Notes: generated by a model from the sequence alone, not told the origin. DNA of 64,000 bases from Nitrososphaerota archaeon (GCA_031274765.1 JAISPR010000087.1:1-64000); one strand, 5' to 3'. Shown: positions 26,271 to 35,965, numbered from the stretch's first letter. Made by a program: numbers and translations.

Positions 26271-26380
26271 TGGATTTGGTTGCGTAGGGGTTTTTGTATT
26301 TGGGGTAGTCAAATATGATGGTGTTTTTGGTTAGATGTTGAGATACTTTAGGCAATATCCTGATTAGGGTTCCTGATATG

Positions 26381-26398
26381 ATGATGCGATCGCATCAT
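26381..26398. repeat. perfect 18-bp palindrome
   Basis: ATGATGCGATCGCATCAT is identical to its reverse complement and has no spacer. It lies in a gap with no gene, about 170 bp past the end of the helicase gene. A dimeric regulator site or chance are both possible. Confidence 0.6.
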
Positions 26399-26565
26399 GT
26401 TGGGGTGTTTTCTATTTGTTGGTCGTATTTTTTGGTGATGATTATTATGGGAGTTCTTCTTTGTTGTTAAGGAAGTGTGTGTTTTATTTTTTTCTTCCAG
26501 AATTGGTTTTGTTTCGGCTCAGCCGGCTTATGAGAACAGTGAATCGTTAAAAATAAAGAGAAGAA

Positions 26566-27723
26566 TTAGAAGAACCCCTGGATAGGAGAAGAGTCTTTTT
26601 GTGAAGTCGTGTCGTTTTTGATTTCTTCGATTCGGGTTTTAGTCAGAGCACGGATATTATTAAAGTTGGATATTTCGCCATAGTTTACTAAAGTAATAGC
26701 TGTACCGTCTTCGCCTTTACGCGCCGTTCTTCCGATGCGATGGAAATATACGGGCGGATCTGCTGGAACATCATAGTTGAATATGTGTGTGATATCAGGT
26801 ATATCGAGTCCTCTTGCAGCAACATCAGTTGCTACTAAGAGATTACGTCTACCATGACGAAACTCGTTGATTGAGCGGTCGCGTTGAGCCTGAGTAAAAC
26901 CTGCGTGAAGCACCTGAGTGCGAAAACCCCGTTTATAAAGTTGATCGGCTAAGCGGCTGGTTTCATGACGGGTTCTGCAGAAAATTATGGCTTTTTCGAC
27001 GCGGTCATCTTTGAGAAGGTCGCAAAGAGCGTTTAGTTTGCCACCTTGATTGACGACGAGATAGTATTGTTTCATTTGTGTTAGTGCGATTTCGTCTTTG
27101 CTTACAAAGATTTTTTGGGGGTTGCGCATGTATTTGTTTGTTAAGCGCATGACGTTTTCGTCCATGGTTGCGCTAAAGAGACCGGTTTGGCGGTCACGGG
27201 GGGTTCTTGAGAGGATGAATTCCATATCTTCGATAAAGCCCATATCGAGCATGCGGTCAGCTTCGTCGAGTACAACAAAGCGAATGGTACTCAAGTTTAA
27301 TACTCTGCGTTCCATGAGGTCAATTATTCTGCCAGGTGTACCTACAACAATTTGGACGCCGCTGGCTAATGAGTGGATTTGTTTATTAATTGATTCCCCA
27401 CCGTAAACTGCTAGGACTTTAATTCGTGAGTATTTGCCGAATTTAGATAGATTGTCGGCGACTTGTACGGCTAATTCGCGGGTGGGAACTAAAACGAGAC
27501 CTTGGACTCCGCGGATATCACGGTTTAGGCCCTGTATCATGGGGACGCCGAATGCGGCGGTTTTGCCGGTTCCAGTTTGGGCTTGTCCAACGACGTCTTT
27601 ACCTTCGAACAGAGGGATTATTGCTTGAGCTTGAATCGGAAAAAGGGTGGTGAACCCAAGTTCGGTTATGCTCCTGAGGATCTCTGGGTTTAATGGTAGA
27701 TCCTTAAATGTTTGAATTTGCAT
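26566..27723 (-). CDS. DEAD-box RNA helicase
   Basis: ATP-dependent RNA unwinding, likely in ribosome assembly or cold adaptation. All family motifs are present in order: Q motif (FTTLFPIQAQAI), AQTGTGKT, PTRELAVQ, TPGRIIDL, DEAD, SAT, IIFCRTRHE, ATDVAARGLDIPD and HRIGRTARKGEDG. ATG 27723 starts the canonical MQIQTFKDLPLN; the frame is open 44 codons further (27855), but that part is not conserved-looking. Short C-terminus without an RNA-binding tail. It stands alone. Confidence 0.93.
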   Translation of the reverse strand: MQIQTFKDLPLNPEILRSITELGFTTLFPIQAQAIIPLFEGKDVVGQAQTGTGKTAAFGVPMIQGLNRDIRGVQGLVLVPTRELAVQVADNLSKFGKYSRIKVLAVYGGESINKQIHSLASGVQIVVGTPGRIIDLMERRVLNLSTIRFVVLDEADRMLDMGFIEDMEFILSRTPRDRQTGLFSATMDENVMRLTNKYMRNPQKIFVSKDEIALTQMKQYYLVVNQGGKLNALCDLLKDDRVEKAIIFCRTRHETSRLADQLYKRGFRTQVLHAGFTQAQRDRSINEFRHGRRNLLVATDVAARGLDIPDITHIFNYDVPADPPVYFHRIGRTARKGEDGTAITLVNYGEISNFNNIRALTKTRIEEIKNDTTSQKDSSPIQGFF

Positions 27724-27859
27724 TATGTTTTTCTTCTGCCACAACTGTTTTTTCATGATGTCTCTAAAAGCCTTAGTAGCTTTAATACATGAGTTAATGT
27801 GACGATTTTCAATTGGGCTGACGCGTATAAAAACTTTTAGCAAAAATTCAGGCAAACCT

Positions 27860-28790
27860 AACGGTTAAGAAACTATAAACCATCAAGGTGTTGTAGGGTT
27901 TAGGTGTGGTTTTTTGGTCAGCGATGATTGACGAGCTCTCACAGCCCTGGGCTCGAAGCCGTCGCCTCACATCATCCCAGTGTTACATGTATCAAGGGAA
28001 TTTATTTATTTTGTATCTTTTGTCGGTGTTTGTATTTTGTGGGGATATATGGTTACAGTAGGTCTGAGAGGTTGTTTGGGGAATTATTTGTCAGTTAATG
28101 GCTTGATGCTTAGCTGTATTTTATGGGGAGGTAGATGGCGTTTGCAATAGGAGGGGCGATATTTGTTTAGTAAGGGTAATTATTTGTGCTCGATCGGTCG
28201 AGTAGCGGGTGGATGCGTGCTCGCGGTTGGCGGTTTGAGAAACTGTTGAATTGTTTGGGGTAGATTGTGTTGAGAATTTGGTTTGTTGTGTTTTAGTTTA
28301 TCCTGATTTCTCGGCATTTTTGTACTATACACGTATGTGGATTGATTTTAACTTGATTTTGCGAATAATATTTCAATTAAAGTATTGGTGATGGTTGTCA
28401 CTATTTTTTACAACACGTATTTTTGTTGTGGGTGTAATTATACTATACATTGCGCATAAAAATTATGATACAGTCATCATATAAAAAACAAGAGTTAATA
28501 CACAAAAAACGAATATAATGTGACATAATAAATAATGCGTACTGAAAAACGACAAATAATTTTCAACCGTGTATATCACAACTTTGACAAGAATTCAGGG
28601 TTTATCTAATTTTGGATTTTGGAGTTATAATTTGATTTTGATTGTTATGTATCAAATTAGGATTTTTGATAGATATAGTTGATAAAGGGTTGTTGGGATA
28701 TAAAGAGAGAGGGGTGGGAGGTTTGTAGCAAACCATTATCCGTGTAATCATACAAACTATCATTTAGATAGCAAGGAAAGTTTAATTTGA
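27860..28790. other. 930-bp intergenic region, no gene recognised
   Basis: No frame longer than 60 codons and no family A-E repeat. At 27925-27990, GATGAT and ATCATC flank a GC-richer core containing CGAGC/GCTCG and GGCTCGAAGCC hairpins, so a small structured RNA is possible. GC content is locally higher near 28195-28245. Nothing else recognised. Confidence 0.35.
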
Positions 28791-29126
28791 TTATTCGGAT
28801 AATTCATCAAAGAATGCAAGTAGCAATTTTGCGATGTTTTCGCCTAGTTCGGTTTTTGTGTAGTATTTTTTGAGCGGGTCGATGCGTTCACTTTTTGCTA
28901 AGCCCAAGGATTCGATCTCAACCATTCGTGCTCTAAAGGTGCCGTCGCTTAGGGTTAATTTGTTTTCTTGCATGAAACCTCTTGCGTCTTTCCATTTTCC
29001 GCGGTCGACGTAGAGTAGGAGCAGACAATCGATTGCGTGGTCTTTTTCTAGCATTGTTTTAATTGAGGCGAGTCTGGGTTCTGTGAGCACTCGTTTTATT
29101 TTCTCTTCATTCATATTTTTTACCAT
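28791..29126 (-). CDS. winged-helix transcriptional regulator, 111 aa
   Basis: Helix-rich single-domain protein. KDHAIDCLLLLYVDRGKWKD gives the first helices, NKLTLSDGTFRARMVEIESLGL the recognition helix region, and RIDPLKKYYTKTELGENIAKLL the wing and last helix (xxKxYxLTxxG is typical of archaeal HTH proteins). Target unknown. Divergent from the phosphoribosyltransferase operon. Confidence 0.75.
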   Translation of the reverse strand: MVKNMNEEKIKRVLTEPRLASIKTMLEKDHAIDCLLLLYVDRGKWKDARGFMQENKLTLSDGTFRARMVEIESLGLAKSERIDPLKKYYTKTELGENIAKLLLAFFDELSE

Positions 29127-29429
29127 CGGTGGTTTTCTCCTTTCATTTTTGTGATGTGTTAGGCATCAATACATTTGAACCATATTACAAACCACGACAT
29201 ATATCTCCAGACGCCTATCTCCCCCGAATAGATCAACACCGACAACAACACACAAACACCCGCACCCACACAACCCTTGAAAGATCAACAAACAAAACAA
29301 CACCACTCAAACAAAGAATCAAAAACAAAAACAAAACAAAAAAACAACCACAACAACACCACCACAAACACAAATAACCACCATAAAGACTTAACAACCC
29401 CTTTAATATACAACCCAGAGAGAACCCCC

Positions 29430-30035
29430 ATGGCAAACAACACCCAATACGAAATTCCAACATGGAACCAAATCTATAACCAACTATACAACCAAGCACA
29501 AAAAATTCGAACCACCCACTACCAACCAAACATCATAATAGGCATCGCACGCGGCGGATTAATCCCCTCACGCATCTTAGCAGACCTCCTCGAAATTCAC
29601 CCGTTTGCAACCATACAAACAGAATTTTACATCGACATAGCCAAAACCAAACAAGAACCCACAATAAAACAAACCCTAACCACCCCAATAAAGGACAAAA
29701 AAATCCTCTTAGTCGATGACGTCATCGACACCGGAAAAACACATAAACTCATCCAATCACACCTCCAAACCCAAGGAGCAACAGAAATCAAAACCGCAGT
29801 CCTATACCACAAACCCCAAGCCATAACCACACCGGACTTTTACGAAAAACAAACCACCCACTGGATCATCTTCCCCTGGGACACTAAAGAAACACTAAAA
29901 AAAATACTTCAACAACCAGACAAACAACAAAGCAAAAACGAAATTAAAAAAATAGTAAAAGCAGGCTTACCAAAACAATTAACCAAAACACTCCTAAAAG
30001 ACATACAACAGGAACAACAACATGCAACACTATAA
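29430..30035 (+). CDS. phosphoribosyltransferase family protein
   Basis: Type I PRTase fold: IIIGIARGGLIPSRILADLL near the start and the PRPP loop ILLVDDVIDTGKTHKL at about 90-105. ATG 29430 is chosen; the frame extends 51 codons upstream but only as Asn/Lys/Thr-rich low-complexity sequence. Likely purine (hypoxanthine/guanine/xanthine) salvage, though the base cannot be told. The C-terminus is long and lysine-rich. It overlaps cgi121 by 14 bp, so the two are co-expressed. Confidence 0.85.
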   Translation: MANNTQYEIPTWNQIYNQLYNQAQKIRTTHYQPNIIIGIARGGLIPSRILADLLEIHPFATIQTEFYIDIAKTKQEPTIKQTLTTPIKDKKILLVDDVIDTGKTHKLIQSHLQTQGATEIKTAVLYHKPQAITTPDFYEKQTTHWIIFPWDTKETLKKILQQPDKQQSKNEIKKIVKAGLPKQLTKTLLKDIQQEQQHATL

Positions 30036-30579
30036 CAAAGAATACAACAAATACATAGAAATCACAGGCTACAAAAACATAACATTCAAAACAGCAGAAA
30101 CCTTCCTAAAAACCCAACGAGAACAAACCACCCACCAAACCGACATCCAAATCTTTGACGCACAACTCATCGCCTCATCAGAACACCTCCATTTCGCAAC
30201 CCTAAACGCCCTACAAGCATTTAAAAACAAAACCAACATCTCCAAAAACATCGCAATAGAAACTCTACTCTACGCCGCAACCAAAAAACAAATACAAAAA
30301 GCCATAGACCACATTGGAATAAAACCCCAAACCAAAACCATAGCAGTAGTCATCATAAGCAAAACCCCAAAACAAATAGAAACACTACTCAAAACACTAA
30401 GCGAATACCTCGGCACAAATCCAGACGAAACAGTCTTGGAAATAACAAAAGAAAAAGAAACAAAAATCCACCACGCCTTCCAAATCACCCCCACAGAATT
30501 AAAAACCATCATAAACAACAAAACAAAAACAATTGACCTGGTAATTGAGCGCATTGCTCTGCTGGCCACCCAACTCTAA
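30022..30579 (+). CDS. cgi121: KEOPS complex subunit Cgi121
   Basis: Cgi121 binds the tRNA 3' end and works with Kae1-Bud32-Pcc1 in t6A37 modification. Family segments are IQIFDAQLIASSEHLHFATLN, split here as IFDAQLIASSEHL and HFATLNALQAF; SKNIAIETLLYAATKKQIQKAI; and the C-terminal LVIERIALLATQL. The 185-aa length is normal. The other KEOPS genes are not in the window. It converges with the THUMP gene (4-bp overlap). Confidence 0.9.
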   Translation: MQHYNKEYNKYIEITGYKNITFKTAETFLKTQREQTTHQTDIQIFDAQLIASSEHLHFATLNALQAFKNKTNISKNIAIETLLYAATKKQIQKAIDHIGIKPQTKTIAVVIISKTPKQIETLLKTLSEYLGTNPDETVLEITKEKETKIHHAFQITPTELKTIINNKTKTIDLVIERIALLATQL

Positions 30580-31103
30580 AGCATTTTTTCTCGAACAACC
30601 GCCAAAATATCACCGGGTTTTATCAAAGAAACACCCGTTTGAGCACCTAAAACTTCAACCTGCAAAATCAAATCCGGATTATGAAGATCAACCCGACACT
30701 TAATGTCACCTACCGCCGCTTGAATAATATCTTTAGAATGCAACTCCGTAAAACGCTTCTCAATAGTAACCCGAAAAGTTTGATGCGCACCAATTTTTAC
30801 CGCTAACATCCCAGCAGCAGCTTTTATTTCATCCAAATTTGTCGACACCACACACTGTATGGGCACAATACGCAAAGCATAACGAAACTCGTATGGCCGC
30901 TCAATAAGAATAGCACGAAACTTTGCTATAACCTCAACTGGATCAAGAGATGTTTTTGCAACAATTAAACCACGAATCTTAGTCCTAACAGCCTGTGCTT
31001 GAACATCACCTAACTCGTCTTTGAGAAGGTACAAAATTTCGTTGACCATAGCACGCTCGTTACCACGAGAGGTCGTAGCCAAAAGAGTAAAATCGCTAAT
31101 CAT
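30576..31103 (-). CDS. THUMP domain RNA-binding protein (Tan1-like)
   Basis: The 175-aa protein opens with FTLLATTSRGNERAMVNEILY and ends with a THUMP domain (FRVTIEKRFTELHSKDIIQA, then VDLHNPDLILQVEVLG). Small archaeal proteins of this form are related to Tan1, the partner for tRNA ac4C12 formation; role in tRNA modification is inferred. Next to cgi121, also a tRNA-modification gene, but on the opposite strand. Confidence 0.85.
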   Translation of the reverse strand: MISDFTLLATTSRGNERAMVNEILYLLKDELGDVQAQAVRTKIRGLIVAKTSLDPVEVIAKFRAILIERPYEFRYALRIVPIQCVVSTNLDEIKAAAGMLAVKIGAHQTFRVTIEKRFTELHSKDIIQAAVGDIKCRVDLHNPDLILQVEVLGAQTGVSLIKPGDILAVVREKML

Positions 31104-31241
31104 ATCAATCCTACAAAAAATACAGGAGGACCATTATTTGCTTTATGCACAACAATAACAAATATCGCCCTGAACTTGTAAAAGCAGAAACATTTTAAAA
31201 AGACAAACAGAAAAATGCAGTTACAACACAAACCCAAACAT

Positions 31242-31340
31242 CCCGACGGTCCAAAAAATAGCAACACCTAAAACAAAAAACCGATTTTCTGTCCGTTTAC
31301 GTTAAAAACACTAAAAAATATAGTTTTCAGACAGGCCCCC
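31242..31340. repeat. repeat family C copy 4 (inverted)
   Basis: Reverse orientation: its complement keeps GTCTGAAAACTATATTTTTTAG-like left end (in part CTGAAAACTA), GTAAACGGACAGAAAA and GCTATTTTTTGGACCGTC. More diverged than copies 1 and 2. The rest of 31104-31564 holds no recognised gene. Confidence 0.65.
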
Positions 31341-31564
31341 ATCCACAAAAATATGTCGAACTGCCACTCACTTGATTGTATCAATAGAATACTTAAGATA
31401 TGAACAACCACTCAAAGTTTGACAGTGCCAAAATCAACAATAATGCAAAAAACTCTACCACCCACATGCACAGAGTAAGTAAGATATGCCGATAGGAACT
31501 TTAAAGGTTTAAATGAAGGTAAATAAACTAAAATGGCAATGGCATAAAATCGAGAGACACAAGT

Positions 31565-31672
31565 GCCGGGGTAGCCTAGCCTGGCTAGGGCGCCAGACTC
31601 ATAATCTGGAGAACAAGGTGGCCAAACGCCCATGTCCAGAAGTCGCGGGCTCGAATCCCGCTCCCGGCACCA
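31565..31672 (+). tRNA. tRNA-Met (CAT) with 30-nt intron in the variable loop
   Basis: The acceptor GCCGGGG/TCCCGGC, the anticodon stem CCAGA/TCTGG with loop CTCATAA (anticodon CAT at 31600-31602), the T arm GCGGG/CCCGC and an encoded CCA (31670-31672) are intact. Between the anticodon stem and T stem there are 35 nt instead of 5. Removing 31612-31641 leaves AGGTC, the normal archaeal tRNA-Met variable loop. CTGG/CCAG forms a 4-bp central helix with 3-nt bulges AGA and AAG, a bulge-helix-bulge motif, and cutting after the second base of each bulge gives exactly this intron (position 45/46). Sequence features fit elongator Met; tRNA-Ile2 is less likely. Confidence 0.92.
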
Positions 31673-32239
31673 CCTATCCGCGTATGGTTCCTTTTCTCAA
31701 GTTTTTAAATTCCAGAAAAATAATAAAAACATGACAATTGATGAGCCTATCCACGACTGTGAACAACACCTTGTAAGAGCCCGCCGCACCATCAAGTAGC
31801 TACCAAACGAGATGTATCCTAAATTCTGCGACTTTTTGACACATACAGACTTGTGTATCAAAGCTATAACAAGATTTTAATTTTGTAAAACAATTATTTA
31901 ATTTATGCAATTTATAAATATTAAAAATTATGCATCACATATTTTTAAGAGCACTTGCCCATAGCACATATACTATAATTGACACATACACAAAACAAAA
32001 TCCACGAAAAACCGACACATTTATAATAAAAACCCCGCATGTGCAAAAAAATACACAGATTTCAGAATTTATTTCTGCAATTTATAGCTCACCTATTGTT
32101 CTGGGCCTCTCACTTAGCGCAGACACCCACATAATTCTCTTCCCCCCATCCACACCCACCCCTTCTCTTCAAACTTAATCAACTACTATAATCAACCATA
32201 TTTAATGCAAAACATTGCAGCAAAACATACATATAATCA
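31673..32239. other. intergenic region after tRNA-Met, possible coding relic
   Basis: No intact gene. From 31740 a frame reads DEPIHDCEQHLVRARRTIK, a stop, then LPNEMYPKFCDFLTHTDLCI, faintly like an integrase N-terminal domain next to a tRNA, but too short to call. An 82-codon frame at 31930-32178 looks spurious. Confidence 0.3.
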
Positions 32240-32854
32240 TCATGTCATCGGTAAATAGTTCCAAAGGACATACAAAGAAGGCAACTTTAGGGCTTTAACA
32301 AATTTTCGAATCATAATTAACCGGTTTATTGACCATTTACCTGCAGAGAAAGCAACAAAGAGGTTAAAAGTGACGTTTTACGGCTGCGATGTATGCGTCA
32401 CCGCATTCAGATTCATTTTCGCCTTTTCACTTAAGTGTTTTTTCTTTCTTTTAATATGATCCCAGATTTCGTCGCATTCATATTGAGAAAACCCCAGATT
32501 TTTTATTAAATATTCGTTTACAATTTGGGCGTGTTCGGCCATATCTTCAAGCAGATTACATATAGTATCTCGGTGGTGGCCAGTTAGGCGCTCGATGCTT
32601 CGGATGCCATTTTTTTCGACCAGGTGTTTGCATATGGTTATTATTTGTTGTTCGGTTAGGTGTTTTTTGTATAGAGGGGTGCCTTTGGTTTCCATGAAGT
32701 AGGTTTTGCAATACATGCATTGGTAGCGTTGGTGATTGGTTGTTTTGTATTTGCCTTTTTTTACGATGTGTTTGCCTTGTTGTTCTTGGTAGTGAGTACA
32801 TTTTGGGTTTTGACAAACTACGGTGGTTTGGCTTTGGGGTCTTCCTTTGGGCAT
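32240..32854 (-). pseudogene. IS1-family transposase relic
   Basis: ATG 32854 starts MPKGRPQSQTTVVCQNPKC, with a zinc-ribbon (CQNPKCTHY, CMYCKTYF), a helix-turn-helix (IRSIERLTGHHRDTICNLL) and the start of the DDE core (YECDEIWDHIKRKKKH). A TAA interrupts at 32378; the same frame then resumes LFVAFSAGKWSINRLIMIRK and FVKALKLPS, matching IS1 (FSAGKW motif), before decay at 32240. The C-terminal third is missing. Confidence 0.85.
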
Positions 32855-32965
32855 ATTGTTCACATATAACACTAGACAGATGAACCATATAAAGATATCA
32901 TATATTAGGACCTTGTCAAAAAATACACCAAAAAACCAAACACATACCAACCCCAAATACACAAT

Positions 32966-33097
32966 GGCCTTTCGCTATTTTAGGTGGGTGCACCCATTCC
33001 CCCTTCTTCAAACTTGCTATGTTCTCCCTTATACTCCATACAACATTATACCGCAACAAAACTTATTGACTCCACCCACCTGATTTGACAAATAACC
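32966..33097. repeat. repeat family D copy 3
   Basis: About 132 bp from GGCCTTTCGCTATTTTAGGT to the complement of GGTTATTTGTCAAATCAGG. Copies 3 and 4 are the best preserved and define the family. Confidence 0.8.
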
Positions 33098-33321
33098 TAC
33101 ACAATTAGGACACCACCCAAATTTGACTTAGACATTCAAGTTCCATCAGACCAAAAAACGTCACTCCAACATACCTCATACCTACAAACACGCATCAATC
33201 CAACCAAACCCCATACCCTGCACCAAAAAAACAAACCAAAATTCACAAACAACACATTAAAATGCAGGACACCAATAGAAGAATTGAAAACAAACCCTAT
33301 GTAGCTTTAGGTGAAAAAAAT

Positions 33322-33756
33322 ATGAAATGTCCAAAATGTGAGAACCCCCTTCTTGATGATCCGAAATTCTGCTCCAAATGCAAAACCCCGATTACAGAAA
33401 CACCTACATTCATTATAGTAACAACCCCAACAATCGCAGGCTACAAAATCAAAAGAGTCTTAGGCATCGTAACAGGGCTAACACCCCGTACCAGAGGTGT
33501 CTTTGGTCAATTTATGGGAGGATTAGAATCCCTTATTGGCGGCGAAATCACAGCTTTTTCGTCTGAGATGGAAAAGGCACGTTGGGAAGCCATAGACCGC
33601 GCCAAAGCCCGTGCGATAACTTTGGGTGCAAACGCTATCATAGGGTTAGATGTAGAGACATCAAGTATTGGACAGTCTAGCATCGTATTGTTCTCAGCAA
33701 CTGGAACTGCGGTTTTGATTGAACCAGAAAGTTTTGATGAAACCAACCTCATTTGA
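33322..33756 (+). CDS. zinc-ribbon plus YbjQ-like (DUF74) protein
   Basis: The N-terminal zinc ribbon has CPKCENPLL and FCSKCKTP (first about 30 residues). The rest is a YbjQ/UPF0145 domain, with TTPTIAGYKIKRVLGIVTG, then MEKARWEAIDRAKARAITLG and ANAIIGLDVETS. YbjQ proteins form pentamers; function is unclear. ATG 33322 begins MKCPKCENP; the frame is open to 33262 without a clear reason to start there. Confidence 0.85.
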   Translation: MKCPKCENPLLDDPKFCSKCKTPITETPTFIIVTTPTIAGYKIKRVLGIVTGLTPRTRGVFGQFMGGLESLIGGEITAFSSEMEKARWEAIDRAKARAITLGANAIIGLDVETSSIGQSSIVLFSATGTAVLIEPESFDETNLI

Positions 33757-33774
33757 AGATAAATAATAGCATAA

Positions 33775-33869
33775 GCAACCTCCGAAAACCCCATTTCAGA
33801 AAACCAAACAACACAATTACACGGTTTCCAGCAAAGCTCTTTGGAAAATATAGATTTTTGGAGGTCGCC
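33775..33869. repeat. repeat family B copy 3 (inverted)
   Basis: Reverse orientation to copies 1 and 2; ends GCAACCTCCGAAAACCCC and TTTTTGGAGGTCGCC. It sits at the 3' end of the broken hicB gene. Confidence 0.75.
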
Positions 33870-34069
33870 ATAAATCTGCACCATCTCAGCAGAGACTGGA
33901 ACGCCGTCTTTTTTTAGAGCTTCAAGATATACGTCTATTTCTTCTTCTACATTTATCATTAAATCTTCTCTATTTTTCCCTTCAGTAGCGCGCATCCAGG
34001 CAAATCTGGAACTCTATCAACCAAGATACCGTCTTCATCTTGTTCTATTATTATTCTTTAATTTACCAT
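33870..34069 (-). pseudogene. broken HicB-family antitoxin gene
   Basis: From ATG 34069 the frame reads MVN, TAA, then RIIIEQDEDGILVDRVPDLP, GCALLKGKNREDLMINVEEE and IDVYLEALKKDGVPVSAEM. This is an almost complete HicB N-terminal domain (xxIIEQDEDGxxVxxVPDLPGC, E-x-x-x-x-YLExLKxDGxPV), stopped at codon 4, where a tyrosine or similar residue is expected. The 3' end runs into repeat B3. No hicA toxin gene is visible nearby. Confidence 0.75.
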
Positions 34070-34224
34070 AAAAATGTCTATAGCACAAAAATTTTTAAGG
34101 TTTATTTTTAATTGAACTCTTCAATTCCTCGCATATGCAGTTCACATGGATTCTTGACAGAATTAATGGACACATCAAATGAGCCTATCTACTTTTTACC
34201 AAGTGCGAAATATATACATTGATT

Positions 34225-35889
34225 ATGAAGGGTATATACGACGAATCCGAGAAATATTATAGCATTATAGACGGGGTAGAAAGCAAAGTGAGAAAAACAT
34301 TTGCGACAAACCATATAACGTATTCAGGGGTTTCGCTTCAAAAATTGCTTGAGGTGAATGCACAAAAAGCGTTAGAGGATGCCGTTTTTGTTTTTGGCAA
34401 CAGATGTATTTCTTATTTGGAATTGGATTTATTGTGTAATCAATTTGCAAATGGTTTATTGAGTTTAGGCGTGGCAAAAAATGACCGCGTGGCACTCTAT
34501 TTGCCAAATATTCCCCAGTTTGTCATTGCTTATTTTGGCGCTCTTAGAGCAGGTGCAATTGTGACAACAATAAGCCCACTATGGCGCGAGCAGGAAAGCC
34601 AGCGTCAACTCTACATAACAGGAGCCCAAACTATAGTGACGTTGGATACACTCTACCCCATTGTGGAAACAATTTTGGAAAAAACTTTTCTTGAAAATGT
34701 TATAGTCACAGAAGTAGGAGAATATGGAAATAGTACAGTTAGTAGAGAGAGAATTGCCGGTACAATTAATTTTGGGACGCTCATGGCTTTGGCTTCTGAG
34801 TCTATACCAGATATCACCGTTGATTCCAAAAAGAATTTAGCAGTGCTCCAGTTTACAGGCGGCACTACTGGCACCGCTAAAGCAGCCATGTTGACCCATC
34901 ATAATCTTGTTTCAAATGCACTATCATTTGCCACCGTTATAGGTGCAACACAAAGAGATATTTTTCTCTCAGCCCTACCGCTTTTCCACAGCTATGGCAT
35001 GACTACCGGCCTTGTTGTTCCAATCAGTTTGGGTGCTAAAATAGTGTTACTTCCCAAGTTTGAAACCGATAAAGTCGGAGAAATCATCCAACGGCATCAT
35101 ATCACCGTTTTTTGCGGGGTTCCAACTATGTATCAAAGGCTCCTTGCAGACGCTACATTTACCAGTTATGATTTATCGTCGTTGCGTGTGTGCATTTCAG
35201 GGGCTTGCGCTCTTCCGTTACAAGTACAAAAACACTTCAAGGATGTTACAGGCAAATCTTTAGTGGAAGGATATGGGTTAACAGAAGCATCGCCGATAAC
35301 ACACTGTACCCCAATGGAGGGTACACGAGATTTGCGTATGGGTTCGATTGGTCTACCCTTGCCCGATACAGAAGCAAAAATAGTGGATTGGCAAACTGGA
35401 GAAAAAACGCTCGCACCCATGGAAATCGGAGAGTTAACTGTGAGAGGCCCACAAGTTATGGCAGGGTACTGGCATCAGCCCGATGAAACAAATCGGGTGC
35501 TTTGCAACGGCTGGCTTCTCACAGGTGACCTTGCATACATGGACAATGACGGATATTACTACATTGTAGACCGTAAAAAAGATCTCATCAAATACAAAGG
35601 CACAAGTATCTATCCCCGTGAACTCGAAGAGGTTCTCTATACACATCCAGCTGTGGAACTCTGTTCAATAGTGGGAGTTTCTGATGTTAGTTCAGGTGAA
35701 ATTCCAAAGGCGTATGTAGTACTTAGAGAAGCAGTTTATGTATCAGAACAAGATCTAAAAGAATTTGTTAATACCCAAGTGGCCAGCTACAAAGCCCTAA
35801 ACGAAATCGAGATTGTAGATAGTTTACCACAGAGCCCCGCTGGAAAAGTGCTTAAACGATGCTTAACCGCTAAAACATACGAACAATAA
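34225..35889 (+). CDS. AMP-binding acyl-CoA synthetase
   Basis: Activates a carboxylic acid to acyl-AMP and then acyl-CoA. The 555-aa protein has the P-loop LQFTGGTTGTAKAAMLTH, the core motif VEGYGLTEASPITHCTP, LTGDLAYMDNDGYYYIVDRK and a catalytic lysine in SPAGKVLKR near the C-terminus. Closest in appearance to medium/long-chain fatty acid CoA ligases; the substrate in an isoprenoid-lipid archaeon is uncertain. ATG 34225 preferred over TTG 34219. Monocistronic, followed 76 bp later by the homocysteine cluster. Confidence 0.92.
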   Translation: MKGIYDESEKYYSIIDGVESKVRKTFATNHITYSGVSLQKLLEVNAQKALEDAVFVFGNRCISYLELDLLCNQFANGLLSLGVAKNDRVALYLPNIPQFVIAYFGALRAGAIVTTISPLWREQESQRQLYITGAQTIVTLDTLYPIVETILEKTFLENVIVTEVGEYGNSTVSRERIAGTINFGTLMALASESIPDITVDSKKNLAVLQFTGGTTGTAKAAMLTHHNLVSNALSFATVIGATQRDIFLSALPLFHSYGMTTGLVVPISLGAKIVLLPKFETDKVGEIIQRHHITVFCGVPTMYQRLLADATFTSYDLSSLRVCISGACALPLQVQKHFKDVTGKSLVEGYGLTEASPITHCTPMEGTRDLRMGSIGLPLPDTEAKIVDWQTGEKTLAPMEIGELTVRGPQVMAGYWHQPDETNRVLCNGWLLTGDLAYMDNDGYYYIVDRKKDLIKYKGTSIYPRELEEVLYTHPAVELCSIVGVSDVSSGEIPKAYVVLREAVYVSEQDLKEFVNTQVASYKALNEIEIVDSLPQSPAGKVLKRCLTAKTYEQ

Positions 35890-35965
35890 CAAACGACTTT
35901 TAGGCTGAGTTTGCGTAAATATTATATGCGCGCTTTGCTTTTCGATTGCTTTAAGGGTAAAACTT

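Noticed and set aside
29277-29429. N-terminal extension of the phosphoribosyltransferase
   Set aside because: Low-complexity Asn/Lys/Thr sequence; the conserved protein begins at ATG 29430.
31740-31880. Integrase-like remnant and tRNA-Met as attachment site
   Set aside because: Only a faint N-terminal similarity, with a stop inside, and no duplicated tRNA end found; too weak to call an integrated element.
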